A stretch of DNA of 64,000 nt from Lachnospiraceae bacterium AC3007 (GTDB taxonomy: Bacteria > Bacillota > Clostridia > Lachnospirales > Lachnospiraceae), in NCBI GenBank assembly GCA_000621405.1, contig JHYK01000005.1, positions 124,001 to 188,000 on the forward strand. The letters are read 5' to 3'. The notes below the pieces were generated by a model that made no database searches, had not been told where the DNA came from, and saw nothing but the letters and a program-made list of their open reading frames with translations. Below, in pieces: positions 40,876 through 48,973 of this stretch; the stretch's first letter is position 1, and each line of letters begins with the position of its first letter. Position numbers and translations under genes: made by a program.

Positions 40876-41399
40876 TGTCAGAGAATTCGGCTCAGGGAAA
40901 GGCACTGAAAAGATTGACGATATCAGCCATGCTTCTGGCTGTCTCGGCCATACTGGGATTATTTAAGATACCTTTATCCCCGTCTTCGGAGATACGTCTG
41001 CAGTTTCTTCCCGTTGCAATAGAAGGAATGCTTTTCGGTCCTCTGTATGGCGGGATAGTCGGCGGGCTTTCAGATATAGTGTGTTATATCGTCAAGCCCA
41101 CCGGAGCGTTCTTTCCCGGATTCACCATATCGGCTGTAATACAGGGTGTGATCTACGGACTGATACTGAATAAAGACCGGAGTCTTTTAAGGATCGTGGC
41201 AGCGCAGGCTGTCGACACCATCGTGGTATCCATGATACTGACTCCAATATGGCTTATGATGCTTTATCAGAGCGGTTTTATCGCGCTCTTTACGGGAAGA
41301 CTTCTGAAGGTTCTTATCATGTTCCCGATCAATACAGCGCTCTTGGCACTGCTGATCCCTGTCATCGTAAAGATAGAGAAAAAGCAGGGATCTCTATAG
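40875..41399 (+). CDS. ECF transporter S component, FolT-like
   Basis: 174 aa with about five helices. KRLTISAMLLAVSAILGLFK and SSEIRLQFLPVAIEGMLFGP then GGIVGGLSDIVCYIVKPTGAF match the folate-family S-component pattern. It starts on the last base of pyrD (TGATG), so it is translationally coupled to the pyrimidine genes. Folate is the annotated class of such proteins, but the operon suggests a pyrimidine-related substrate may be possible. It overlaps the convergent adh gene by 6 nt. Confidence 0.82.
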   Translation: MSENSAQGKALKRLTISAMLLAVSAILGLFKIPLSPSSEIRLQFLPVAIEGMLFGPLYGGIVGGLSDIVCYIVKPTGAFFPGFTISAVIQGVIYGLILNKDRSLLRIVAAQAVDTIVVSMILTPIWLMMLYQSGFIALFTGRLLKVLIMFPINTALLALLIPVIVKIEKKQGSL

Positions 41400-42572
41400 C
41401 GCCATCCGGTATATCTTTTCCACGTCTTTGGAATCAAGCGGACGGATGCGCGAAAGCTTCATTGTGTCATCGGCCGTGGCATGAAGAGCCAGGGCTTTGA
41501 TCTCATCATCTGAAGGATCTGTAAGACCGAGTTCATGAAGAGACACGGGCATGCCGATCTCTTTGAAAAAGTTTTCTGTGGCATCTATTCCAAGCATAGC
41601 GGCCTGCCTGTCATCTGATGTGCTTATCCCCCATACATTTCTTGCGTACTGCGCAAATCTTTCTATCGCATCTTCATAAAGATACCTTGCCCAGGAGGCC
41701 CAAACAGCAGAAAGAGTGGCGCCGTGAGTATGATCGTATTTTGCAGAAAGGGCCATACCGATCTTATGCACCGAAAAGTCCTTTCCTCTGCCAAGTTCTG
41801 TAAGGTTGTTGTGTGATACAGAGGATGCCCACCATACCTCTGCCATCGCATCATAGTTTGATCTGTCCTTTAGTACGAGCCGTCCGTTATCCCTTACAGT
41901 CTTAATAACACCTTCAGCTATAGAATCCGTCAGATCGCACTTTATCCCCGAGATGAAGTATCTCTCCAGAGTGTGCATCATGATATCGACGATGCCGTTT
42001 TTTAACTGCCAGTCCGGAAGGCTGTCTGCAAGAGAGGGATCCATTATCGCAAACACGCAGCGATTGAAGTCGGTATTGATCCCGAGTTTCTTTCCGACGG
42101 CCTCATTGGTAAGGACAGCGGAGTCGCTCATTTCCGAGCCTGCGGCAGGGATGGTAAGAACAGCGGCGACCTTTTTTGACTTTTCAAGAGGGACTTTTTT
42201 TGTCCAGATATCCCATAATGAAGCCCCGGGATTTGCTGCTCCGTGAGCAATGCCTTTTGCTGTATCTATGGCGGATCCGCCGCCTACAGCCAGTATAAGA
42301 TCGGCTGAGATATCAATGGCTTTCTTTATTCCTTCTTCCGCATGCGCAAGAGTGGGATTGGCTTTCACTCCGCCAAAGGCTTCATGCTTTATGCCTGCAT
42401 CATCAAGCGAGCGCTCCACCTCCCCCAGAAGTCCGGATCCGCGCACTCTTTCGGAACCATATACTATCAATACATTTTGTGCTCCGGCTCTTGCGGCCTC
42501 TTCCCCGGCCTTTATGACACTGCCTTTTCCGAATACGATCCTAGTGGGGGTATGATAGGTGAAATTTTCCAT
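41394..42572 (-). CDS. Iron-containing alcohol dehydrogenase (YqhD/BdhA-like)
   Basis: 392 aa. The NAD(P)-binding GGGSAIDTAKGIAHGA near residue 97 and the metal-binding region with His residues in ALSAKYDHTHGATLSAVWAS are present. This group reduces aldehydes such as butyraldehyde with NADPH or NADH. GGAGCAGGC precedes ATG. It is 36 nt downstream of pyrC on the same strand. Confidence 0.93.
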   Translation of the reverse strand: MENFTYHTPTRIVFGKGSVIKAGEEAARAGAQNVLIVYGSERVRGSGLLGEVERSLDDAGIKHEAFGGVKANPTLAHAEEGIKKAIDISADLILAVGGGSAIDTAKGIAHGAANPGASLWDIWTKKVPLEKSKKVAAVLTIPAAGSEMSDSAVLTNEAVGKKLGINTDFNRCVFAIMDPSLADSLPDWQLKNGIVDIMMHTLERYFISGIKCDLTDSIAEGVIKTVRDNGRLVLKDRSNYDAMAEVWWASSVSHNNLTELGRGKDFSVHKIGMALSAKYDHTHGATLSAVWASWARYLYEDAIERFAQYARNVWGISTSDDRQAAMLGIDATENFFKEIGMPVSLHELGLTDPSDDEIKALALHATADDTMKLSRIRPLDSKDVEKIYRMAL

Positions 42573-42608
42573 GCCTGCTCCTTTCCGGACTGCGTCCGCC
42601 TGCCGTCG

Positions 42609-43895
42609 TCAATGCGACGATGATGAACTGAATACGATCTGTCCGTCCGATATGGTGTACTTGACTCTGCCCGTCAGAGTCTTCCCGATGAAGGGAGTAT
42701 TAAAAGATCTTGAGTGAAGCATATCCTCTGTCAGAGTATATTCCAGGTCTGTGTCGAATAGCACTATGTCAGCAGGGGCGCCTTCGCTCAGGGTGCCTGC
42801 AGGAAGGCCGTAGAGCCTTGCAGGATTGAGACTCATCAGAGAAATAAGTGCCGGTAAAGATAACCTATCGGTTTTAACAAGGTTTGTAATGCCAAGAGAA
42901 AGAGCTGTCTCTAGTCCTGTCATCCCGGACGGGGCCTCCGTAAGAGCGGCTCCTTTTTCTGACGCTGCATGCGGAGCATGATCCGTAGTGATGAGATCAA
43001 GCGTCCCGTCTGCAAGACCCCGGATTATCGCGAGCCTGTCTTCTTCTGTCCTTATGGGAGGATTGACCTTGGCCAGGCTTCCGTAAGCAGATATGGCATC
43101 TTCGGTCAGAGAAAAATGATGAGGAGTGGCCTCGGCATGGATCAGGCCTTTTCTGTCTTTCATTTTATATTCTCTTATCAGGTCGACACTTTCTTTGGCA
43201 GATACATGCTGGATGTCGATACGCGCGCCGGTATCAAGCGCAAGCTTAAGATCCCGTTCGACCATTGAGTATTCCGCTTTTCTGTCAGCGCCTTTGATGC
43301 CAAGACGACCGGATGCTGCGCCTTCATTTATTCCGGCGATACCCACATAGGCAGGATCTTCTTCATGGAAGCTGAGTATCGTATCGATCCGCGCTGCTTC
43401 CTTCATGGCAGATGTGACGACCGACAGATCCATAATGGGTGATCCGTCATCCGTGAAGCCGGCTGCTCCGGCCTCCTTGAGAGCTTCCATGTCGGAGAGC
43501 GACTCTCCGGCGCGGTCACGCGTCACTGCAGCTGTCTGGTATATGTGTATCTTTTCATCGTGCGCGCGGCGGATGATATCGCTTAGGGTCTCTATATTGT
43601 CAACGGCAGGGAGCGTATTAGCCATGCATATAACAGAGGTATATCCTCCTGCGGCGGCAGCCAGCGCTCCTGTATGAAGTGTTTCTTTGTGAGTCTGTCC
43701 GGGATCCCTGAAATGCGAATGTACATCGACGAGACCGGGAGCTGCTGTAAGACCTTCGGCATTCAGTACTTCTTCTGAATCCAAAGCGGTAAGACCTGAT
43801 GCGACATCGGCGATGATGCCGTCTCTTATACGGATATCCAGAGTGGCATCAATGTCGTTCGCGGGATCTATTACCCTGGCTCCTTTTATGATCAT
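42609..43895 (-). CDS. pyrC: Dihydroorotase
   Basis: 428 aa, class I type. The metal motif DVHSHFRDPGQTHKETLHTG lies near residue 58, followed by SFHEEDPAY, HVSAKESVDLI and the late Asp in LITTDHAPHAASEK. It closes carbamoyl-aspartate to dihydroorotate, the step before PyrD/PyrK which are encoded nearby on the other strand. Overlaps plsC by 4 nt. Confidence 0.95.
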   Translation of the reverse strand: MIIKGARVIDPANDIDATLDIRIRDGIIADVASGLTALDSEEVLNAEGLTAAPGLVDVHSHFRDPGQTHKETLHTGALAAAAGGYTSVICMANTLPAVDNIETLSDIIRRAHDEKIHIYQTAAVTRDRAGESLSDMEALKEAGAAGFTDDGSPIMDLSVVTSAMKEAARIDTILSFHEEDPAYVGIAGINEGAASGRLGIKGADRKAEYSMVERDLKLALDTGARIDIQHVSAKESVDLIREYKMKDRKGLIHAEATPHHFSLTEDAISAYGSLAKVNPPIRTEEDRLAIIRGLADGTLDLITTDHAPHAASEKGAALTEAPSGMTGLETALSLGITNLVKTDRLSLPALISLMSLNPARLYGLPAGTLSEGAPADIVLFDTDLEYTLTEDMLHSRSFNTPFIGKTLTGRVKYTISDGQIVFSSSSSH

Positions 43896-44623
43896 ATGCT
43901 CTGCTCCAGAAGCTTTTTCACCTCTTCCTGACAGTCATGCGCCAGATGCTTGAGGCCTTCCTTATCCAGTGAAGCGGGGTCTATCGGAGCGCCGAAAGAT
44001 ATGACGACCCTGCCTGATCTCATAAGAGGGAACTGTTCCTCAAAGATCGCCCTGGTGCCGTGCAGAGCGACAGGGACGATCTTTATCCCCGATTTGGTGG
44101 CGATCTTAAAGGAGCCGTCCTTAAAAGGCAGCATATCAAGCTCCGATGCGCCGGTCGTTCTGGTGCCTTCGGGATAGATCATCATGGATATACCTTTTTT
44201 TGCATCTTCTATACAGCCAAGTATGACCTTAAGGCTCTGCTTAAGATCCTTTCTGTCCATAAAGCGGCAGTGCAGCAGTATCATCCACCAGTTAAGTATC
44301 GGGATGGCAGCTATCTCCTTTTTGGACACTATGGCAGTAGGACGGAACATCTCGGCATAGAGCAGGACTATATCAAAGATAGATCTGTGATTGGCGACAA
44401 AGAGAACGGGTTCATCATCGGGGACAAGCTCTTTTCCCCGAACCTCGATATGAGCCCCGCAAATGATGCCCACGACTTTGAAAGCCCAGGAGATCATCCG
44501 CTGTGCATATCTGTCGCGCGCGTCCATGCTGAAAAGACCTATCAGATATCCGAGCGGTATAAGGATCAGTGAAATAAGAAGAAATATTACAACGAAAGTC
44601 AGGGCCAGGATCAGACGGATCAT
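43892..44623 (-). CDS. plsC: 1-acyl-sn-glycerol-3-phosphate acyltransferase
   Basis: 243 aa. An N-terminal hydrophobic helix, the catalytic HX4D motif in FVANHRSIFDIVLLYAE, and the glycerophosphate-binding IYPEGTRTTGASELDMLPFK. It makes phosphatidic acid in membrane lipid synthesis. Overlaps ddl upstream and pyrC downstream by 4 nt each. Confidence 0.93.
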   Translation of the reverse strand: MIRLILALTFVVIFLLISLILIPLGYLIGLFSMDARDRYAQRMISWAFKVVGIICGAHIEVRGKELVPDDEPVLFVANHRSIFDIVLLYAEMFRPTAIVSKKEIAAIPILNWWMILLHCRFMDRKDLKQSLKVILGCIEDAKKGISMMIYPEGTRTTGASELDMLPFKDGSFKIATKSGIKIVPVALHGTRAIFEEQFPLMRSGRVVISFGAPIDPASLDKEGLKHLAHDCQEEVKKLLEQSI

Positions 44624-45822
44624 GCCTTCCCTCCTTTTGAACCGCCCTTCAGTCCTTTGAGGCTTGACTGACTCAGTATATTGGTCTCGAAACTGAAAGT
44701 CACTCTCTCCTCATCACGCCTTCTTTTCATCGCAAGCTCTATGAGTCTGTCGAGGAGCTTCCCGTAAGGCATCCCGGCCGGTTCCCAGAGATAGAAAGAT
44801 AGAGAGCCGGGGATGGTATTGATCTCGTTCAGATACAGACTGCCGTCAGCCTTGTCTATCATGAAATCAAACCTGACGACTCCGTTACATCCGAGACACT
44901 GGAAGGCTTTTACGGCAAGCGTCCTTATGCGCTCCGTGAGTTCATCCGATATCGGCGCAGGGATCTTTCTTGACACAGAGGCCATCCCTTTTGAGGCGCC
45001 GCCGTTTTTCGAACCCTTGCCGCCCGACAAATACTTGTCTTCATATGAGAGGATCTCATCCGAATGAAACGGTTCTTCGCAAAGCGAAGCTTCGGCTTCG
45101 TCCAGATCTCCGAGCACCGAGCAGTTGATCTCCTGCAGATCGGATATGGCGTGTTCTACGAGTATCACGTTTGCAAAAGTAAAAGCCTCGTCAAGGGAAG
45201 AAGTAAGACCGTCCCTGTCATGTGCTACCGATATGCCCACGGAAGAGCCGGAATTGACAGGCTTCACGATGACGGGATAACTGAGATGCTCCTCGATATC
45301 TTTTATCATATTGTCGATATCCTTGTAATCTCCCGTCGTGTACCTGTGGCAGGGCAGTACCGGGATATCATTATCGGCGAAGACTGTCTTCTGTATGTAT
45401 TTATCCATGCCCACAGCTGCCGGGGTCACGTCGCAGCCGGCAAAAGGAATGCCCCATGTCTTAAGATAGCCCATCAGCGTGCCGTCTTCGACATTCGTGC
45501 CGTGGACTACCGGAAGGATCACATCGAGCTCGACGGGTTTTATGCCGAGGAACCTGTGAGGATACTCGGCCAGCATATAATGTCCGTTTTCCTTAACAGG
45601 AATAACCCTGATGGATCTTCTGATAAGAGACGGTATATCTTTATATGCTTCTATATTGCCGATATCCGGTCCTATATACAAGTCCCTGTCCTTGGTAAGA
45701 TATATGGCAGTTGCATCATATTTATCCTGATCCAGACTCTGCATTGCCTGCAGTGCCGAAATGATGGAAACTTCATGCTCTACGGAGGTACCGCCAAACA
45801 TGATACCTACTCTGATCTTCAT
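44620..45822 (-). CDS. ddl: D-alanine--D-alanine ligase
   Basis: 400 aa ATP-grasp enzyme. VGIMFGGTSVEHEVSIISAL opens the protein. PVIVKPVNSGSSVGISVAHD binds ATP, and VVRFDFMIDKADGSLYLNEI plus NTIPGSLSFYLW form the metal and substrate site. A C-terminal tail rich in Gly and Lys (GLKGGSKGGKA) is unusual. It makes the D-Ala-D-Ala dipeptide for peptidoglycan. GGAGG precedes ATG by 9 nt. First gene of the ddl-plsC-pyrC-adh cluster. Confidence 0.95.
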   Translation of the reverse strand: MKIRVGIMFGGTSVEHEVSIISALQAMQSLDQDKYDATAIYLTKDRDLYIGPDIGNIEAYKDIPSLIRRSIRVIPVKENGHYMLAEYPHRFLGIKPVELDVILPVVHGTNVEDGTLMGYLKTWGIPFAGCDVTPAAVGMDKYIQKTVFADNDIPVLPCHRYTTGDYKDIDNMIKDIEEHLSYPVIVKPVNSGSSVGISVAHDRDGLTSSLDEAFTFANVILVEHAISDLQEINCSVLGDLDEAEASLCEEPFHSDEILSYEDKYLSGGKGSKNGGASKGMASVSRKIPAPISDELTERIRTLAVKAFQCLGCNGVVRFDFMIDKADGSLYLNEINTIPGSLSFYLWEPAGMPYGKLLDRLIELAMKRRRDEERVTFSFETNILSQSSLKGLKGGSKGGKA

Positions 45823-45917
45823 CCGTTAACCCTCCTGATATCTAAAATCACACTGCGTATAATTGTAACACAAACACCCGGCGTATTCATCCCGGAGCGC
45901 ATACAGGGAAAACAAAA

Positions 45918-45935
45918 CCTAAATTGAAATTTAGG
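45918..45935. repeat. Perfect palindrome CCTAAATTGAAATTTAGG
   Basis: An 8-bp stem with a 2-nt centre in the 194-bp gap between ddl (minus) and the antitoxin remnant (plus). It could be an operator for either side. Confidence 0.5.
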
Positions 45936-45949
45936 CAGATCCCGGAAAG

Positions 45950-45991
45950 TGTAATCATGTGTAAACAAATGATTACATAATAGATTATAAT
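45950..45991 (+). promoter_or_regulatory. Antitoxin-type operator/promoter
   Basis: The perfect inverted repeat TGTAATCAT (45950-45958) / ATGATTACA (45969-45977) is followed by TATAAT (45986-45991) and then GGAGG and ATG 46017. The dyad covers the -35 region, as in autoregulated toxin-antitoxin promoters. Confidence 0.7.
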
Positions 45992-46016
45992 ATAGACAGA
46001 AAAGGAGGCGACCATT

Positions 46017-46163
46017 ATGTCGAGTGTATTAGTTCAATTTAGAACTGAGGATACTGCGAAAGCAAAGACAACCAGTATATGTGACAGGTATTATAAAGCA
46101 TTTTCCACGAGAACCCTTTGTTGTAACTCCCAGGGAGATGATGGATATTATCCTTTAGGATAA
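46017..46163 (+). pseudogene. RelB/DinJ-type antitoxin remnant
   Basis: ATG 46017 has GGAGG 8 nt upstream. The start MSSVLVQFRTEDTAKAKTTS-ICD is the ribbon-helix-helix beginning of DinJ antitoxins. After about 26 residues the frame turns into TRTLCCNSQG and stops at 46161-46163, while the other frame reads REPFVVTPREMMDIIL-stop (to 46158). The middle is lost. No toxin gene follows. The 143 nt up to the next gene show nothing else. Confidence 0.7.
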
Positions 46164-46306
46164 ATAATAAAACACACATTTCTTATCCGGTGTACGATTT
46201 ACCGCCGGATAATTCATTCTTAAACTACAGGTTGAGTGATTTCCGTGCTGCATGAATATAGAATGAACATAGAAAAGAACGACATTTGATTGAATGAGAG
46301 GCTGCA

Positions 46307-47407
46307 ATGTATAGAAATATATATTCTTTTGAGCAATCGCGGGAGTTCTTATTAGGAACCTTTCAAAAACGGATCCCGGAGCTGTATGATCCTGAAAAAT
46401 ATGATGAGGTCGAAGAAAGGTTGAAGTATGAGTACGTCGCCCTCTCAAATATCTCAGGTGGTGAGCAGGCATTTAAGGAGACATCGGAATTTGTCAGAAA
46501 GCTGCAGAATCTCTGCAGCGCGGCAGGGCATGGATATAAGCCGTATATAACCTTTCGGGGCCCGGTCCTTGCATCACTGATCGCATATTTGACCGGAATA
46601 TCAGGATATGACCCGATCGCGATGGGGTTCGAGCCATGGGTATTCTATGAAAAACCCAGCGTGATCGAGTTCAATTTCAATCTTCCGATGAGGGCGGTTC
46701 AGATATGCAGTGATTATGATCTAAAAGCACCAAAATCCAGTGTAATATACTTTGGAAGGGATGCTTCCGTTATAGAAGAGGTAGAGGAATGCCTGTCGCA
46801 CGGGTCTGTAACGAATGGCCTGCCGGGATACTGCATTCCTGATAGCGGAATAGTAAGATTCTTTAGAAAAGCCATTACGAACAAGCCCGAATGGCTTGAC
46901 ATATTGATAGGTTTTGATAAGGAATTTGTTCCGTATGCAGCAGAGGTGCTTGAATATCTGGAAAAGATCAATGAGCTCCCGTCTGATATCCGGCAGATAG
47001 CAAAACTGGACGGATTTCTCCACAGCAGTCTGTATGATGAAGATCATATAGGCATGATGGAATCTGTAAGAGCTTGCAGTGAAGGAAAAGGCATTTATGA
47101 AACGCTGATCTCATATACAGAGGATATCTACGACATTTTGACCCATAGAGGATGTAACGCAGAGACGGCAAAAAGGATCGCCAGGAAGGTTAAAAGCGCA
47201 GATCGAACTCTTGGTGATGACGACAAAAATATCATTGAATGGTATTGCGGAAAGGCGTATGTGAAGTTATTTTCTGATATTAAGCATTTGTATTGTAAAA
47301 ATCAGTGCTTTCAGGTTGGACTCCTCGAATCCAAACTGATATGTCTGATCCTCCATCATACCAAACTGACACTTGAAGCCTATGATAGGGTCCGTATGTG
47401 GCAGTAG
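46307..47407 (+). CDS. Stand-alone protein resembling the PolC polymerase core, catalytic Asp residues missing
   Basis: 366 aa. Segments follow bacterial DNA polymerase III alpha (PolC type) in order: ITFRGPVLASLIAYLTGISG (residues about 85-104; cf. [20 protein letters not shown]), PSVIEFNFNL (about 123-132; cf. PDIDLNFSG), LDGFLHSSLYDE (cf. ISGLSHGTDVW), YTEDIYDILTHRGCNAETAK (cf. CRDDIMVYLxxKG...A) and WYCGKAYVKLFSDIKHLYCK (cf. WYIxSCxxIKYMFPK). The PolC sequences are from memory. PHP, OB, exonuclease and zinc modules are absent, and the two metal-binding Asp appear as Val and Glu. Function unknown; I infer a non-catalytic DNA-binding or decoy protein. Confidence 0.6.
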   Translation: MYRNIYSFEQSREFLLGTFQKRIPELYDPEKYDEVEERLKYEYVALSNISGGEQAFKETSEFVRKLQNLCSAAGHGYKPYITFRGPVLASLIAYLTGISGYDPIAMGFEPWVFYEKPSVIEFNFNLPMRAVQICSDYDLKAPKSSVIYFGRDASVIEEVEECLSHGSVTNGLPGYCIPDSGIVRFFRKAITNKPEWLDILIGFDKEFVPYAAEVLEYLEKINELPSDIRQIAKLDGFLHSSLYDEDHIGMMESVRACSEGKGIYETLISYTEDIYDILTHRGCNAETAKRIARKVKSADRTLGDDDKNIIEWYCGKAYVKLFSDIKHLYCKNQCFQVGLLESKLICLILHHTKLTLEAYDRVRMWQ

Positions 47408-47423
47408 TGTAAATGCATCGAAT

Positions 47424-47579
47424 CTATTTATATAGATCCTCCAGTTGATGGTGATCATACAATCCCTCTCCTACATGATTACCAACATCAATCCATACGT
47501 CATTATTCAGCCCGACTGCTGGATTATAGACAGCCCCTTTTTTTTCAAATATACACTCAAAATTGAACTTTGATTCCAT
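47424..47579 (-). CDS. 51-aa protein with DHHQ motif
   Basis: MESKFNFECIFEKKGAVYNP continues to VWIDVGNHVGEGLYDHHQLE and a stop. AGAGGG sits about 8 nt before ATG, so translation is plausible. The GLYDHHQ piece resembles the nucleophile/metal loop of DHH- or MYG1-type hydrolases (YDHHQ), but the remainder of such an enzyme is absent: either a truncated gene or a small stand-alone protein. It lies 44 nt downstream of the XRE gene on the same strand. Confidence 0.5.
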   Translation of the reverse strand: MESKFNFECIFEKKGAVYNPAVGLNNDVWIDVGNHVGEGLYDHHQLEDLYK

Positions 47580-47623
47580 GGATCGTCCCTCTTTCTAAAA
47601 CCTGTACGCTTGGCAGCCCTATA

Positions 47624-48139
47624 TCATCGTTCTGTATTTTTATAACTATCCAGTTTCTTCTGATCTATCTTGCCGGTGGCGATCATTTCGCGAACCCATA
47701 GTTTCATGGCATCGGCTGTTACGGAGATCTTTTCCGACTTGTCCTGTATCATGGCAAAGTCAGCGTATTCGCGCTCCTGAATCTCCCCATCAGCAGTGAT
47801 CTCGATCAGCTTGTTCCGCTCCTTTTCAACCGAGTTAAGGGAGGCAAGCATCTCCAGCGTTATATGGGCCAGGTCCCTGATCCTGATCTCGGGAACGTAT
47901 TTTATCCCAATAGGACAGTCCTTCGAACAGTAGTGGTTGCAAAGAGAAGGCTTTTTATATGCGTCGGCCATAGCAAGTATTTCCTCCGGGTGGGGAGCCG
48001 ATTTTTCGTTTTCTATCCTCTCTATCCTGTCGGAGGATACGAAATCCATCAGAACAGAAGCTTTCTCACGCGTCAAGCCGGCATTCTCCCTGCTTAGTTG
48101 ATAGATATTTTTATTCTCTTTTGTTGATTTTCTGCCCAT
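47624..48139 (-). CDS. XRE-family regulator with a CNHYCSKDC cluster
   Basis: 171 aa. The helix-turn-helix is LSRENAGLTREKASVLMDFV then SSDRIERIENEKSAPHPEEI (residues 15-55). Directly after is PSLCNHYCSKDCPIGIKYVP, three cysteines that could bind metal. The rest is helical (residues 90-170). This XRE-plus-Cys-cluster layout is common on Lachnospiraceae mobile elements. AAAAGGAGCG precedes ATG. Confidence 0.8.
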   Translation of the reverse strand: MGRKSTKENKNIYQLSRENAGLTREKASVLMDFVSSDRIERIENEKSAPHPEEILAMADAYKKPSLCNHYCSKDCPIGIKYVPEIRIRDLAHITLEMLASLNSVEKERNKLIEITADGEIQEREYADFAMIQDKSEKISVTADAMKLWVREMIATGKIDQKKLDSYKNTER

Positions 48140-48372
48140 TTTCGCTCCTTTTGCAAAATAAACACTTCTATTCCGCTAATTCCACCATATAATATAACAA
48201 TACATTATAGTATTTTAAGTATCAAGATGATCGATCGTAGTAACCTATACTACCGGTTTATTCTTATCTTTCGGATGAGGTGTTAACATCATTATCAGCA
48301 AATGGATTTTGACAGCGGAAACCGGAGGTGATAGAGTAATAGAAGTCAAGGCGAAAGGCCAATAAAAAAATC
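48140..48372 (+). other. Start of a 510-bp gene-free region
   Basis: Between the divergent XRE genes. The first 230 bp show AT-rich promoter-like sequence for the minus-strand XRE gene (about 48170-48215) and no coding signal on either strand that I trust. The remaining 280 bp hold the hairpin and structured element annotated below. Confidence 0.4.
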
Positions 48373-48431
48373 AAAAGCTGATGTCTGGATATAGTACGAC
48401 AGTGTAACTATGTCCCGACATCGGCTTTTTT
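48373..48431 (+). terminator. Terminator-like hairpin preceding structured element A
   Basis: A 13-bp stem AAAAGCTGATGTC (48373-48385) / GACATCGGCTTTT (48417-48429) with one G-U pair, the loop containing ATAGT...ACTAT, then a T6 tract (48426-48431). On the opposite strand it is followed by a T7 tract, so it could end a minus-strand RNA instead. Confidence 0.7.
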
Positions 48432-48444
48432 GTCGTGCTCTGAA

Positions 48445-48542
48445 CCTTGACAACGGCATAGCATCTGTCTGGTCCCAGAGAAGGGATTCCGGGGAAGCAT
48501 CCGCAAAGACCCATCGCAAAGACGATGGCGAGCGTGCCAAGG
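48445..48542. ncRNA. Structured element A (candidate noncoding RNA, two copies in window)
   Basis: P1 CCTTG (48445-48449) / CAAGG (48538-48542). P2 is a variable hairpin TCTG-GTCC-CAGA (48468-48479). P4 is GCA-TC-CGC (48497-48504) / GCGTGC (48532-48537), enclosing P3 CCATCG-CAAAGA-CGATGG (48511-48528). From GGGG 48491 to 48542 it matches 52651-52702 with one difference, at 48505 (A versus G, unpaired). Flanking sequence differs but keeps P1 and a P2 hairpin. It lies about 108 nt before the XRE start at 48651. Strand undetermined. Confidence 0.55.
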
Positions 48543-48650
48543 ATAAAACGGACAGATACAGAAATAAAGATCTGATACACAACGAAGGATGGTGAGGCAG
48601 CAAAGTTTTCAGACAGGTGAGTATGGATGATGTTTTGAAAGGAGGCGCAT

Positions 48651-48881
48651 ATGAAGTATCCGGTTATCGATGTAAAGGCAACAGGAGAAAGGATTCGTCA
48701 GCTTCGAAAGGAACATCATGTAAAAGCAGAGGATATAGCCAACTATATGGGATTCGGAAGCGAGCAGGCAATATACAAATGGCAGCGGGGGGAAAGCCTT
48801 CCAACGGTGGACAACTTATACGCCCTCAGCGTCCTCTTCAATATCTCGATCGAGGACATTATCTGTGAAAAAGAGGAGTGA
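48651..48881 (+). CDS. Small XRE-family regulator
   Basis: 76 aa. IRQLRKEHHVKAEDIANYMG then SEQAIYKWQRGESLPTVDNL is a Cro/C1 helix-turn-helix. AAAGGAGG is 8 nt upstream of ATG. It opens the unknown/ClpP/VirD4 cluster, with about 90 nt to the next gene. Structured element A lies in its leader region. Confidence 0.9.
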   Translation: MKYPVIDVKATGERIRQLRKEHHVKAEDIANYMGFGSEQAIYKWQRGESLPTVDNLYALSVLFNISIEDIICEKEE

Positions 48882-48973
48882 TGAAGGGCCTATACCACAG
48901 GTAAATGGTGGAAGTGTTACAGCTGGCGGATAATATCGATCAGCAGAAAAAACGGTGCAAAAGGAGGGATGCC

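Noticed and set aside
48346-48603. Minus-strand reading frame containing LARSPSSLRWVFADASP, repeated at 52470-52739
   Set aside because: The shared peptide follows from the shared 52-nt core in one of three frames. The frames lack a ribosome site and differ completely outside the core, so I did not annotate them as genes.
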